Shown here in pieces: positions 16,907 through 26,031 of a stretch of DNA of 64,000 bases (position 1 is its first letter; every line of letters begins with the position of its first letter). The notes under the pieces were generated by a model. The model did not search any database. It saw only the letters and a program-made list of their open reading frames with translations, and was not told the origin of the DNA. This DNA is from Arthrobacter globiformis (GTDB taxonomy: Bacteria > Actinomycetota > Actinomycetes > Actinomycetales > Micrococcaceae): positions 48,973 through 112,972 of the forward strand of contig NZ_QLNP01000007.1 in the NCBI RefSeq assembly GCF_003261175.1. Direction: 5' to 3'. Position numbers and translations under genes: made by a program.

Positions 16907-19411
16907 TTAGCGGACCTCGACCTCCATCGCTTGGAAGTCGTCCGCCGCGTGCCGCCCCACCAGCAGACGGAACGAGCCGCGCTCAACCTGCCAGCCGCCG
17001 TCGTAATGGCCAAACGCGCGGGCCGGGATCCGCACCTCAACGGTGTCCGTGCCGCCTGCCGCCAGGTGGGTCCCGGCGTACCCGGCCAGCCAGCGGACCG
17101 GCCGCTCCACCGCCGAATCCTCACGGGACAGGTAGACCTGGACCACTTCGCGGCCGGTGCGCGTGCCGGTGTTCCGGACGGGGACGTGCAGCACGAGGTC
17201 CTGGCCGGCCGGAACGGACTGCGGTGCGTGCGCGGTGCCGAGTTCGAACGTCGTGTAGCCGAGGCCGAAACCGAACGGCAGCAGCGGAGCGGCACCGCCA
17301 GCGGCCTGCTGCTTGAGCCAGGCGCGGTAGCCCACGTGGATGCCCTCGGTGTAGACCACCTTGCCGTCAACGGGCGTGGTGTTTAGCACGGGTACGTCCT
17401 CGAGCGCGGCCGGCCAGGTGGTGGGCAGCCGGCCCCCGGGCTCCTCCTTGCCGAGCAGGATGTCCGCCACCGCGGTGCCGAACTCCTGCCCGCCGAACCA
17501 GCCCAGCAGCACCGAACTGACCCTGTCCAGCCACGGCATCAGCACCGGAGAACCGGAGTTGACCACCACGACGGTGCGCGGGTTGACCGCGGCCACGGCC
17601 TCAACAAGCTCGTTCTGGTGGCCGGGCAGGTCCAGGTCCTTGCGGTCGAAACCCTCGGATTCGATGGCGGCGTTGGTGCCCACCACGACGACCGCGACAT
17701 CCGCCGTCCGTGCCGCTTCGACGGCCGCCCGGATCTCGGCCTGCGGGTCGGCGACGGTGGCCTCCTCGCCGAGCAGGATGGCCGTCAGCGGAATCTCCTG
17801 CTGCGGCGGCAGCTGGTACAGCGCGTCGATGGCGAACCGCTGGCCGGCGGCGGCCTCGAAGGCGTGGATGGTCTGGGGCGGATCGAACAGGGCGGCGCCC
17901 AGGACATCGGTGCCGTCCTCCAGTTCACCCTTGAAGACCTCGATGCCGCCGATGGAGACGGCGATGTGGCCCACCGTTCCCACGCCGAGGTGGCGGACGC
18001 CGGCGGATTCCGCTGTCCATTCGGTCTGCATGCGGATGGCCGCCGTTCCCTCCGGAATGCCGACGCCGAACCAAATCAGGTGCGAGGCCAGCCGGTCCTC
18101 GCCCGAAATCTCCGTACCGTCGGCGGCCAGGAAGGTGACGCGCATGCCGGGCACCCCGCTGACCGGGTTGTGCAGGGCGTTGCGGGCGAACGGCTGCAGC
18201 CCCTCCGCCACCTTGGCGCCGCGGGCGTAGGTGACGGTGACGTCGTCAGGCAGTGCCTTGCGCAGGCCCTCCAGCGGCGAGACGTTGTACTTGGGCATGA
18301 CCGTGGCGCTTCCGCCGCCCTGCGTGCGGGCCTCCTCGGCGTTGTGCCCGATGACGGCAACGCTGCCCAACGTGCCGGCGTCGAGCGGCAGCAGGCCGCC
18401 CTCGTTGCGGACCAGCACCGCGCCGCGGACCGCCACTTCTCGGGCCACCTGTGCGCCGTCGAGCTCTGCGGGGTAGGCGGTGACCGGCTCGAAGCCTTCG
18501 AGCGAGCCGACCCTGGCGGCAAGGCGCAGGATACGGGTGACCTTTTCCAGGATCGCGTCCCGGCTGACGCGGCCGTCCTCGACGGCGGCGAGCAGCTTGA
18601 CGCCCCAGTGGCCCACCGGCCCCGGCATTTCCAGGTCCTGGTGGGCGTTTGCGGCATCCACCGAACGGACGCCGGTCCAGTCCGAGACCACGACGCCGTC
18701 GAAGCCCCACTCACTGGACAAAGGGGTTTCGAGGAGCTTGTTCTCGCTGGCCGTGGTGCCGTTGATGGAGTTGTAGGAGCTCATGACCAGCCAGGCGCGG
18801 GCCTCGGTGATGGCGTCCTCGAAAGCGGCCAGGTAGAGCTCCCGCAGGGGCCGTTCATCCACCACGGAATCGGAGGTGAAGCGCTCCGTCTCGGCCTCAT
18901 TGGCCAGGTAGTGCTTGGGGGTGGCGCCCACGCCCATGGACTGCACGCCGGAAACGTAGCCGGCGGCCAGGGTTGCGGTGAGGCGCGGATCCTCGCTCAT
19001 GCATTCGAAATGGCGGCCGCCCAGCGGGGAACGGTGCAGGTTGATGGTGGGGCCGAGGACTGCGTGGACACCCTTGCGGCGCGCCTCCTGGCCGAGGACC
19101 TGGCCGTAGCGGCGGGCGATGTCCACACTCCACGTGGCGGACAGGGCGGACGACGACGGCAGGGAGACTGAGTCGTGCCGCTCGTCGAAGTCTTCGCCGC
19201 GGACGCCGGCGGGGCCGTCGGACAGCACGATCCGGCTCAGGCCAATTTCCGGCAAGGCGTGCGTGGCCCAGACGTCGGCGCCCGTCAACAGCGTGACCTG
19301 CTGTTCCAGGCTCAGGCTCCCGGCCAGTTCGCGCAGGCGCGCCTCGGCTTCCGCCGGCAGTTCCGCGTTCGCGGCGCGGAAGGTCTTCTGTGCGGACAGT
19401 GTGGGGTTCAT
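16907..19411 (-). CDS. glycoside hydrolase family 3 beta-glycosidase with PA14-like insert
   Basis: 834 residues. Retaining exo-beta-glycosidase (beta-glucosidase-like). Seen: LSDGPAGVRGE, the transition motif KHYLANEAETERF, and nucleophile Asp244 in VVVSDWTGVRS. A GH3 C-terminal domain follows (AVIGHNAEEARTQGGGSA, VVVVGTNAAIESEGFDR), with a PA14-like insertion around residues 405-520 (RVTFLAADGTEISGED, IPEGTAAIRMQTEWTAE) and a fibronectin-III-like end (VRNTGTRTGREVVQVYLS). No signal peptide, so it acts on imported oligosaccharides. Its ATG directly follows the stop of the MFS gene, making a transporter-glycosidase operon. Confidence 0.93.
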   Translation of the reverse strand: MNPTLSAQKTFRAANAELPAEAEARLRELAGSLSLEQQVTLLTGADVWATHALPEIGLSRIVLSDGPAGVRGEDFDERHDSVSLPSSSALSATWSVDIARRYGQVLGQEARRKGVHAVLGPTINLHRSPLGGRHFECMSEDPRLTATLAAGYVSGVQSMGVGATPKHYLANEAETERFTSDSVVDERPLRELYLAAFEDAITEARAWLVMSSYNSINGTTASENKLLETPLSSEWGFDGVVVSDWTGVRSVDAANAHQDLEMPGPVGHWGVKLLAAVEDGRVSRDAILEKVTRILRLAARVGSLEGFEPVTAYPAELDGAQVAREVAVRGAVLVRNEGGLLPLDAGTLGSVAVIGHNAEEARTQGGGSATVMPKYNVSPLEGLRKALPDDVTVTYARGAKVAEGLQPFARNALHNPVSGVPGMRVTFLAADGTEISGEDRLASHLIWFGVGIPEGTAAIRMQTEWTAESAGVRHLGVGTVGHIAVSIGGIEVFKGELEDGTDVLGAALFDPPQTIHAFEAAAGQRFAIDALYQLPPQQEIPLTAILLGEEATVADPQAEIRAAVEAARTADVAVVVVGTNAAIESEGFDRKDLDLPGHQNELVEAVAAVNPRTVVVVNSGSPVLMPWLDRVSSVLLGWFGGQEFGTAVADILLGKEEPGGRLPTTWPAALEDVPVLNTTPVDGKVVYTEGIHVGYRAWLKQQAAGGAAPLLPFGFGLGYTTFELGTAHAPQSVPAGQDLVLHVPVRNTGTRTGREVVQVYLSREDSAVERPVRWLAGYAGTHLAAGGTDTVEVRIPARAFGHYDGGWQVERGSFRLLVGRHAADDFQAMEVEVR

Positions 19412-20689
19412 TTACTTGACTCCTTTGATGCGGGTGACGAGGACGGCGCCGATGATGCCGACGGCGGCCCCGCCGAGGAAGAGGGCAGGGTAGCCGCCGA
19501 GGGCGATGACCGGGAAGGCGACTGCCGGAACGATGGACTGGGGGAGCGCCTGGGCAATGTTGAAGACACCGAAGGTCTTGGCATTTTCGGTCTGGTCGGT
19601 GGGCAGCAGGTCGGCGATGAGGGCCACGTCGACGGCGCCGAAACAGCCCAGGCCCAGGCCCACGATCGCCTGGCCCACGAGGACCTGGTCCGTGCCGGGG
19701 CTCATGGCGATGACGATGAGGCCGGCCATGATGATGAGGCTGGAGGCGATGACAAGGGTCTTGCGCTTGCCGATCCGGTCACTGATCAAGCCGCCCGCAA
19801 TGCTGGTGACGACTGTTCCGGCGGAGCTGACCAGGGTGGCCTGGAAGACCAGGGAGGCGATGTTTTCCTCTGCCACGTGGAGCTGGTCCGCGAAGAAGTA
19901 CGGCAGGTAGAGCAGGCCGGCGCAGTAGCCCACGTAGACCATGAACTTGGTCAGCCAGGCCCAGCCGAGGCCGGGGTGAAGGCGCGGGTCGAAGTAGAAG
20001 GACCCCACGATCTCCTTCAGGTTCAGGGGCGCCGGCCGTTCAGTGAGCACACGGTCCTTGAACGTGAACGCGAAGCCGATGGCCAGCGCGGTGCCCACGA
20101 TGCCGGGAACCACCGCCATCTGGAAGGCGTTGTCGAAGAGCTGCGCAAAGTAGGCCGCGGCCACCAGGCCGATCGGCAGGGTCATGCCGATGAGCCCGGA
20201 GAGGCGGCCGCGCTCGGCGGGGGCGGCCTGGTCCGGAAGGGTCGCAACGAGGGCGGCCAGCGCGGCGTTGAATCCCAGCTGCGCCACCACCCAGGCACCC
20301 AGGACGCCGGCTACATCGCCGGCGAGGCCCAGGAAGAACAGTGCGCCGAGTCCGATCAGTGAGCCGCCAACAATCCACGGCTTGCGCATGCCGAACCGGG
20401 AAGTGGTGCGGTCGCTCAGGCGTCCGAAGAACGGGTTTGCCAGCAGGGCGATGACGGCCCCGACGCCGGCCACCAGGCTCAGGGCCCCTGCCCTGGTTTC
20501 GGGGGTGGTGATCTCGGAGATCTTGATGGCGAGGACGACGAGGGCCGGTGCGAGCAGGGCCATCCAGAGGCCGGCGCTGGCGATGGGCATGCCGATGACG
20601 TAGGCCCTCGGTGCCTTGACGGACGGTCCTGCGGTTGATGACAGCGCGGGTGATGCCGCGGTCTCTTCGGATAGGGATTCGATGGCCAC
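19412..20689 (-). CDS. MFS transporter (GPH/SLC45-like sugar type)
   Basis: 425 residues from GTG 20689, with AGGAGG four bases before it. Twelve hydrophobic segments with MFS signatures: FFGRLSDRTTSRFGMRKPW between helices 2 and 3, SLIIMAGLIVI, GGLISDRIGKRKTLV in the second half. The long loop motif resembles transporters of sugars or glycosides in actinobacteria. It is co-transcribed with the GH3 enzyme, so it probably imports the beta-glycoside that GH3 cleaves. Expression is likely controlled by the divergent TetR through the operator at 20746-20768. Longer upstream frames lack a ribosome site and run over the operator. Confidence 0.88.
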   Translation of the reverse strand: MAIESLSEETAASPALSSTAGPSVKAPRAYVIGMPIASAGLWMALLAPALVVLAIKISEITTPETRAGALSLVAGVGAVIALLANPFFGRLSDRTTSRFGMRKPWIVGGSLIGLGALFFLGLAGDVAGVLGAWVVAQLGFNAALAALVATLPDQAAPAERGRLSGLIGMTLPIGLVAAAYFAQLFDNAFQMAVVPGIVGTALAIGFAFTFKDRVLTERPAPLNLKEIVGSFYFDPRLHPGLGWAWLTKFMVYVGYCAGLLYLPYFFADQLHVAEENIASLVFQATLVSSAGTVVTSIAGGLISDRIGKRKTLVIASSLIIMAGLIVIAMSPGTDQVLVGQAIVGLGLGCFGAVDVALIADLLPTDQTENAKTFGVFNIAQALPQSIVPAVAFPVIALGGYPALFLGGAAVGIIGAVLVTRIKGVK

Positions 20690-20745
20690 ATTGCCTCCTG
20701 ACGAAAAGTGACCCACCGTTGGGCCTCTGAGAAAGCGTAGCGCCA

Positions 20746-20768
20746 AAAACCTAGTGTGACTAGGTTTT
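20746..20768. promoter_or_regulatory. TetR-type operator palindrome
   Basis: AAAACCTAGT-GTG-ACTAGGTTTT is a perfect 10-base inverted repeat with a three-base centre, midway between the divergent MFS and TetR genes. Its size and position fit a TetR dimer site. TTGACT follows at about 20778 as a possible -35 of the regulator gene. Confidence 0.8.
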
Positions 20769-20821
20769 GCTGGATATTGACTTGTCGCCCGTGAACGGGG
20801 GCCGTGAAATAAACTGTCGAA

Positions 20822-21412
20822 ATGTCTCCCTCCAAGCCCCGCGGGCAGTACGCCAAAGGCGCCGAACGCCGCGAGCAGATCATCCAGACCGCCACCGATG
20901 TCTTTGCCACCGAAGGCTTTGAGGGTACGGCCCTCAAGCGCGTTGCCGAGCTCGTGGGGGTCAAGGAAGCAACGCTCTTCCACTACTTCAGCGGCAAGCA
21001 GGAGCTGCTGACGGCGGTGCTGGCCGAGCGGGACCGCCGCAGCAGGGACCTTGGGGGATTGGCCGAGTTTGGCCTGCCCATTCTGGCGTCCGTGGCGGAA
21101 CGGAACGAGAAGGAGCCCGGGCTGACCACGCTCTACGCCGTGGCATCGGCCACGGCCAATGATCCCGGGCACGCTTCGCACGGCTACTTCCAGGACAGGT
21201 ACTCCCAGCTGGTGGAGGAGCTGGCGCTCGACATTGGCCGGCGCCAGGAGGTGGGGGAAGTGCGGTCTGATGTTACGGCGGAGTCCCTCGCCAGGCTGGT
21301 CATCGCCGCCTTCGACGGCCTCCAGCTGCAGTGGCTGTACGACAAGAAAGTGGACATGGCCGGCGGCCTGACGGAGCTCGTCGACGTGCTCCTGGTCCCG
21401 GCCAAGCCGTAA
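20822..21412 (+). CDS. TetR/AcrR family transcriptional regulator
   Basis: 196 residues. N-terminal helix-turn-helix is typical: RREQIIQTATDVFATEGFEGTALKRVAELVGVKEATLFHYFSGKQELLTAVL. The helical C-terminal domain (about residues 70-190) would bind a small ligand and dimerise; its ligand is not predictable. Divergent from the MFS-GH3 operon with a perfect palindrome between, so it most likely represses that operon in response to a glycoside or aglycone. Confidence 0.88.
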   Translation: MSPSKPRGQYAKGAERREQIIQTATDVFATEGFEGTALKRVAELVGVKEATLFHYFSGKQELLTAVLAERDRRSRDLGGLAEFGLPILASVAERNEKEPGLTTLYAVASATANDPGHASHGYFQDRYSQLVEELALDIGRRQEVGEVRSDVTAESLARLVIAAFDGLQLQWLYDKKVDMAGGLTELVDVLLVPAKP

Positions 21413-21458
21413 CCGTCGGCAGACCGAAACCCGCGGACAAACCTCCAGACCCAGGAGG

Positions 21459-22472
21459 TTACTTTGCCAAGGGGCCGGTGCTTCCTCGGATCTCCAGCCG
21501 CGGTTGGAAGGTGGACTCCTCCTCGGGTGCCTCGGCGTTGCGGATCAGGGCCCGCAGGCTGTGCCAGGCGTGTTCGCCGAGCTCCGTGATCGGCACCGCG
21601 GCGGTGGTGAGCGGCGGGGTGGTGTACCGGGCGAAAGGGATGTCGTCGAAGCCGGTGATGGAGATATCCTCGGGAACGCGTACGCCGCGCTCGTGCAGTC
21701 CACTCAGGAGTCCCATGGCCACGAGGTCGTTGAACGCGAGGACACCGGTGGCCCCGCTGGCCAGCACCTCGTCCACCGCTTCGTGGCCGGTTTCGAAGCT
21801 GGAGCCGCCCTCGAGCATCCGGAGTTCGACGCCGGGATGTGCGGCCCGGAACTTGTCCAGCCCTGCCATGCGTGCCCGGTTGGAGGCGCTTCGGGCGGGG
21901 CCGGCCAGGAAGGCGATGCTGGTATGCCCCAGGTCCACCAGATGTTCCGCGAGCTCCTGCACGCCCTGGCTGTAGTCCACCTCAAGGCTTGGCACGCGGG
22001 ATTCCGTGGTGCTGCGGTTGATCAGAACCATGGGGTGCAGTGACGGCGCCAGCTCCTCGAGTTCGGCGTCGCCCATGCGCGGCGCGCACAGTACGAGCCC
22101 GTCGCAGCGCCGCCGAGCTTCCCCGGCCAGAATCGCCTCCTCGCTGGAGACTTCCGAGGAGTCGGCGATGAGCACGCGGTATCCGTCCTGGGCCGCGGCC
22201 ATGCTCAGCCCGCGCAGGATGGCCTGGAACGTGGGGTTGGCGAGGTCTGGCACCACGATGCCGATGGTGTCGGTCTTCCCCAGGGCAAGGCTGCGGCCCA
22301 CGGGATTCGGCTGGTAGTTCAGTTCCGCCGCGGCATCCCGCACGCGCTGGGCAATGGCGGGATCCACCGTGAAGTTGCCGTTCATCACACGGGAAACGGT
22401 GGCGTGCGAGACGCCGGCCTTCAGTGCGACGTCCGCGATGCCGATACGCCCGCTGCCGGTTCTCCTGCCCAT
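21459..22472 (-). CDS. LacI-family regulator of the aldarate/uronate operon
   Basis: 337 residues. LacI helix-turn-helix and hinge: IGIADVALKAGVSHATVSRVMNGNFTVDPAIAQRVRDAA, NPVGRSLALGKT. A periplasmic-binding-protein-like sensor domain follows (IGIVVPDLANPTFQ through ITGFDDIPFARYTTPPLTT). Divergent from the Gfo/Idh/MocA gene at 22692. The operator at 22608-22623 lies between them and its exact duplex sequence recurs at 30466-30481, so this protein may control both units. A sugar acid or oligosaccharide effector is likely but not known. Confidence 0.9.
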   Translation of the reverse strand: MGRRTGSGRIGIADVALKAGVSHATVSRVMNGNFTVDPAIAQRVRDAAAELNYQPNPVGRSLALGKTDTIGIVVPDLANPTFQAILRGLSMAAAQDGYRVLIADSSEVSSEEAILAGEARRRCDGLVLCAPRMGDAELEELAPSLHPMVLINRSTTESRVPSLEVDYSQGVQELAEHLVDLGHTSIAFLAGPARSASNRARMAGLDKFRAAHPGVELRMLEGGSSFETGHEAVDEVLASGATGVLAFNDLVAMGLLSGLHERGVRVPEDISITGFDDIPFARYTTPPLTTAAVPITELGEHAWHSLRALIRNAEAPEEESTFQPRLEIRGSTGPLAK

Positions 22473-22596
22473 GTGTTTCCTTCCTATCCTCCGCCGTCAG
22501 TCCGCTGCCACGGAACGCTAACACGGTCCGCTGCTGCTGCGCGCCCGGCTTTTTGAAAGATGGTTGACGCGCTGGCCGGTGTCTTGATACAAAGCT

Positions 22597-22623
22597 TATA
22601 ACGTTTCGAGAAAACGCTTTCTC
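22597..22623 (+). promoter_or_regulatory. -10 element and LacI-type operator A
   Basis: TATAAC (22597-22602) is followed six bases later by GAGAAAACGCTTTCTC (22608-22623), a near-palindrome with a central CG as expected for LacI regulators. The operator would cover the transcription start of the operon beginning at 22692, giving direct repression. Confidence 0.75.
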
Positions 22624-22691
22624 AGGATTCTTCCTTCATGTGGGCAGGGCGTCAAGCCGCCCGCCTACCGCCTTTGGAAAGGGGCCCACCC

Positions 22692-24110
22692 ATGGTCAAT
22701 GTCGACACCGCCCGGCAGCCGCAGCCTGAAACGAAATCACCGGTAACGCGGTCCCGCATTGCCCTGATCGGCACCGGCGGCCGCTCGGAAATGTACATCC
22801 GCGCCATCCTCGGCCAGCACGCCGATGTGGCCGAGCTGGTGGCCCTCTCGGACGCCAATCCCGGCCGCGTGGAGTACTACCAGCGGCTCATCCAAGAACT
22901 CGGCGGGGAGGGTGCAGCGGACTCGTTCGAGCCCGGAAACCTGACGGAATACGTCAGGGCCCAGGCGATCGACCGCGTCATCGTCACCACCCCCGACTAC
23001 ACCCACGCCGACTACATCGTCGAGGCGCTGGAGGCGGGGGCCGACGTGGTCGTCGAAAAGCCGCTGACCATCGACGCGGAGGGCTGCCGCCGCATCACCT
23101 CGGCGGCGGCGGCCACTGGCCGCAACGTGGTGGTCACCTTCAACTACCGCTACTCGCCGCGGAACAGCGCGCTGAAGCAGGTCATCCAGGACGGCGTGAT
23201 CGGCAAGGTCACGTCCGTCGACTTCAGCTGGGTCCTGGACACGGTCCACGGCGCCGACTACTTCCGCCGCTGGCACCGCGACAAGCAGAACTCCGGCGGG
23301 CTTCTCATCCACAAGGCCTCCCACCACTTCGACCTGGTCAACTGGTGGATCGACGACGTGCCCGAGCGGGTCTACGCCTCGGGCGGGCTACGGTTCTACG
23401 GCGCCAAAAATGCCGCGGAGCGTGGCCTCGGCGCCCGGCCCGAGCGCGGCACCACAGATGAAGGCCCCGTGGAGGACGGCTCCCAGGGCAGGGATCCCTT
23501 CGCCTTGGACCTCCGCGAGGACGAGCGGCTGCGCGAGCTGTACTACGACAACGAGAAGTTTGACGGCTACCGCCGGGACCAGGACGTCTTCACCGGGGGA
23601 ATCACCATTGAGGACAACCTGGCGTTGACGGTGGACTACGACGGCGGGCCCACGCTCAGCTACTCCCTGAACGCACACAGCCCCTGGGAGGGCTACCGGG
23701 TTGCCGTCAACGGCACTGAGGGCAGGGCTGAGCTGGAGGTGGTGGAGCGTGCCGCCGTCGTCCACAGCACCGACAAGAAGACGGTGGTGGACCCCTCCGC
23801 CACGCCCGTGGAGGAGGACGACGCCGTACGCCGCAACGGTGAGCGCCTCGTGGTCCAGCGCCACTGGGAGCCCGCCTATGAAGTGCCCATCGTCAATGGC
23901 GAGGGCGGCCACGGCGGCGGCGACAACCTCCTGCTTTCCGACCTTTTCAACGGCCCGCGCGAGGATCCGCTGGGACGCCCGTCCGGATACCTCGACGGCG
24001 TGCGCTCAGTAGCCGTCGGCGTCGCGGGCAACGCGTCGCTGGAAACCGAGCTCCCCGTCCTTATCAGCGAACTCGGCCTGGGCGTGGAACTGCGCCGCGG
24101 CCGGGCCTGA
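22692..24110 (+). CDS. Gfo/Idh/MocA family NAD(P)-dependent oxidoreductase
   Basis: 472 residues from ATG 22692, behind GGAAAGGGG. N-terminal Rossmann domain (RIALIGTGGRSEMYIRAIL), catalytic-Lys motif VVVEKPLTIDAEG, and the C-terminal alpha/beta domain with SGGLLIHKASHHFDLVNWWI, which carries the usual HxxxD-type pair. A long insertion (about residues 240-300) with DPFALDLREDERLRELYYDNEKFDGYRRD is typical of the larger sugar-dehydrogenase subgroup. Substrate unknown; the operon context suggests oxidation of a sugar, uronic acid or glycoside. First gene of a four-gene operon under LacI control. Confidence 0.88.
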   Translation: MVNVDTARQPQPETKSPVTRSRIALIGTGGRSEMYIRAILGQHADVAELVALSDANPGRVEYYQRLIQELGGEGAADSFEPGNLTEYVRAQAIDRVIVTTPDYTHADYIVEALEAGADVVVEKPLTIDAEGCRRITSAAAATGRNVVVTFNYRYSPRNSALKQVIQDGVIGKVTSVDFSWVLDTVHGADYFRRWHRDKQNSGGLLIHKASHHFDLVNWWIDDVPERVYASGGLRFYGAKNAAERGLGARPERGTTDEGPVEDGSQGRDPFALDLREDERLRELYYDNEKFDGYRRDQDVFTGGITIEDNLALTVDYDGGPTLSYSLNAHSPWEGYRVAVNGTEGRAELEVVERAAVVHSTDKKTVVDPSATPVEEDDAVRRNGERLVVQRHWEPAYEVPIVNGEGGHGGGDNLLLSDLFNGPREDPLGRPSGYLDGVRSVAVGVAGNASLETELPVLISELGLGVELRRGRA

Positions 24111-24136
24111 ACGCAGCAGGAACAGGAACAACACCC

Positions 24137-25129
24137 ATGAGCAGAATTCTTGTCACCGGCGGCGCCGGGCGGCTGGGACGCAGTGTCGTTTCGGGCCTCG
24201 CCGCGGCGGGCCACGAGGTGATCTCGGCGGACCGCGACGCTGTCCCGGCCGGCACGTTTCCGGCCGGCGTCGAGCAGGAAACGGCGGACCTGCTGGTTCC
24301 CGGCGAGGCGTTCCGCCTCCTGGAACGCGCAGCGCCCGACGCCGTCATCCACCTCGCTGCTATTGCCGTGCCTTTCAGTGCACCCGAGGAGGTCATTTTC
24401 AGCACGAACACCCGCCTCGCCTTCGCGGTGGTCAGCGCGGCCACCGAACTCGGAATCGGGAAGATCATCACGGCCAGCAGCCCCACGGTCCTGGGCTACG
24501 GCTCACCGGCCGGCTGGCTGCCGGACTCCTTCCCGGTGGACGAGGCCACGGCGCCCCGCCCCTGGAACGCCTACGCGCTGTCGAAACTGATTGCCGAACA
24601 GACGGTGCAGATGTTCGCAGCTGCCCAGGGAGGCCGCATCCGCTATGCGGCCTTTCGTCCCTGCTACGTCATTTCGCCGGAGGAATGGGAGGGTGCCCCT
24701 ACCCAGCAGGGGCACACCGTCCGCGAACGCCTCGCCGACCCCGCCCTGTCCGCGCCGGCCCTCTTCAACTACGTGGATGCCCGTGACGTGGCCGATTTCC
24801 TGGATGTGCTCCTGCGGAACATGGAGTCCATCCCCAACGGCGAGACCTTCTTTGTGGGCGCGGCCGATGCACTGGCCACCGAACCGCTGGCCGCGCTTCT
24901 GCCCCGGTTCCTGCCCGGCAGTGCCGGGCACGCCGCCGGACTCACCGGCACCAGCCCCGCCTTTTCCATCGCCAAAGCCAAGCGGCTGCTCGGCTGGGAA
25001 CCCCGGCGCACGTGGCGCACAGAACTCGCCCGGACAGAGGAAGCCCGAGCCGAGGAAGTCCTGGTCGGCGCCGCCACAGGACCAGTCACCACACGACCAG
25101 CCACCCCCGGATCACAGGAGACCACATGA
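24137..25129 (+). CDS. NAD-dependent epimerase/dehydratase family protein (possible uronate dehydrogenase)
   Basis: 330 residues. Extended SDR: VTGGAGRLGRSV (NAD loop), active-site Tyr146-Lys150 in YALSK, and the sequence of strands up to EPRRTWRTEL. Together with KdgD and an enolase-superfamily protein just downstream, it could fill the role of uronate dehydrogenase, which makes an aldarolactone from galacturonate or glucuronate; this is inferred from neighbours, since many SDRs look alike. The C-terminal 30 residues are an unstructured Thr/Ala-rich tail. Its stop overlaps the next start by four bases (ATGA). Confidence 0.8.
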   Translation: MSRILVTGGAGRLGRSVVSGLAAAGHEVISADRDAVPAGTFPAGVEQETADLLVPGEAFRLLERAAPDAVIHLAAIAVPFSAPEEVIFSTNTRLAFAVVSAATELGIGKIITASSPTVLGYGSPAGWLPDSFPVDEATAPRPWNAYALSKLIAEQTVQMFAAAQGGRIRYAAFRPCYVISPEEWEGAPTQQGHTVRERLADPALSAPALFNYVDARDVADFLDVLLRNMESIPNGETFFVGAADALATEPLAALLPRFLPGSAGHAAGLTGTSPAFSIAKAKRLLGWEPRRTWRTELARTEEARAEEVLVGAATGPVTTRPATPGSQETT

Positions 25130-26031
25130 AACTCGACGGCGTGCTTTTCTTTCCCGTCACCCCCTTCGGCGCCGACGGCGCAGTGGACGTTGATGTCCTG
25201 AAGGAACACATCGCCTCCCGCATGGCGCACCGTCCCGGCGGGGTGTTCCCGGCCTGCGGAACCGGCGAATTCCATGCCCTGAGCATCGACGAGGTGCGTA
25301 CCGTGGTGGCGGCCGCCGTCGAAACCGTCAACGGCCAAGTGCCGGTCATCGCCGGCGCCGGCGGCCCCCTGGGCCACGCGCTGGCCGCGGCCCGCGCAGC
25401 CGAGGAAGCGGGCGCCGACGCGCTGCTGGTCCTGCCGCCGTACCTGGTCTCCGGTCCCACCGACGGCGTGGTGGCCTACATCGAGGCGGTGGCGGGCGCG
25501 AGCAGCCTCCCGGTGATTGTGTACCACCGCGGCACGGCAAAATTCACGGCCAAGGCTATTTCGCGGCTGGCCGCCAACGCCAAGGTGATCGGCTTCAAGG
25601 ACGGGATCGGCGACGTCGGCCTGGCCCAGGAGATCGTCTCCGCCGTGAAGGCCAGCGGCCGGGAGGATTTCCTGCTCTTCAACGGCCTGCTGACCGCCGA
25701 ACTGACGCAGGGCGCCTACCGCGGACTCGGCATCCCGCTGTACTCCTCGGCGGCCTTCGCCATGGCACCGGAGGTCGCCACGGCCTACTACGACGCCTAC
25801 GCCAGCGGCGACGAGGCCCGCCGGGAGGCCCTGCTCGACGGCTTTTACGCGCCGCTTGTGCGCCTGCGGGACCAGACCCCGGGCTTTGGCGTCTCCCTGA
25901 TTAAGGCCGGGCTGCGCCTCAACGGACTGGCGGTCGGACCGGTCCGGCCACCGCTGGTGGACCCCACCGAGGACCAGCTCGTGGAGCTTAAGGCAATCCT
26001 GGCCAAGGGCCACGAGCTGGCCGGCCGCTGA
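25126..26031 (+). CDS. 5-dehydro-4-deoxyglucarate dehydratase (KdgD-like)
   Basis: 301 residues from ATG 25126, in ATGA overlap with the previous gene. Dihydrodipicolinate-synthase superfamily TIM barrel: GVFPACGTGEFHALSIDE substrate loop, Tyr133 in VIVYHRG, Schiff-base Lys158 in VIGFKDGIGD. The length and FPACGTGEF pattern match KdgD enzymes, which convert 5-keto-4-deoxy-glucarate/galactarate to alpha-ketoglutarate semialdehyde, CO2 and water. The semialdehyde dehydrogenase that completes the route is not in this window. The strongest functional anchor of the operon. Confidence 0.88.
   Translation: MKLDGVLFFPVTPFGADGAVDVDVLKEHIASRMAHRPGGVFPACGTGEFHALSIDEVRTVVAAAVETVNGQVPVIAGAGGPLGHALAAARAAEEAGADALLVLPPYLVSGPTDGVVAYIEAVAGASSLPVIVYHRGTAKFTAKAISRLAANAKVIGFKDGIGDVGLAQEIVSAVKASGREDFLLFNGLLTAELTQGAYRGLGIPLYSSAAFAMAPEVATAYYDAYASGDEARREALLDGFYAPLVRLRDQTPGFGVSLIKAGLRLNGLAVGPVRPPLVDPTEDQLVELKAILAKGHELAGR

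Noticed and set aside
17618-20362. Plus-strand frames opposite GH3 and the MFS gene
   Set aside because: Shadows; no motif, and the opposite strand encodes complete known proteins.
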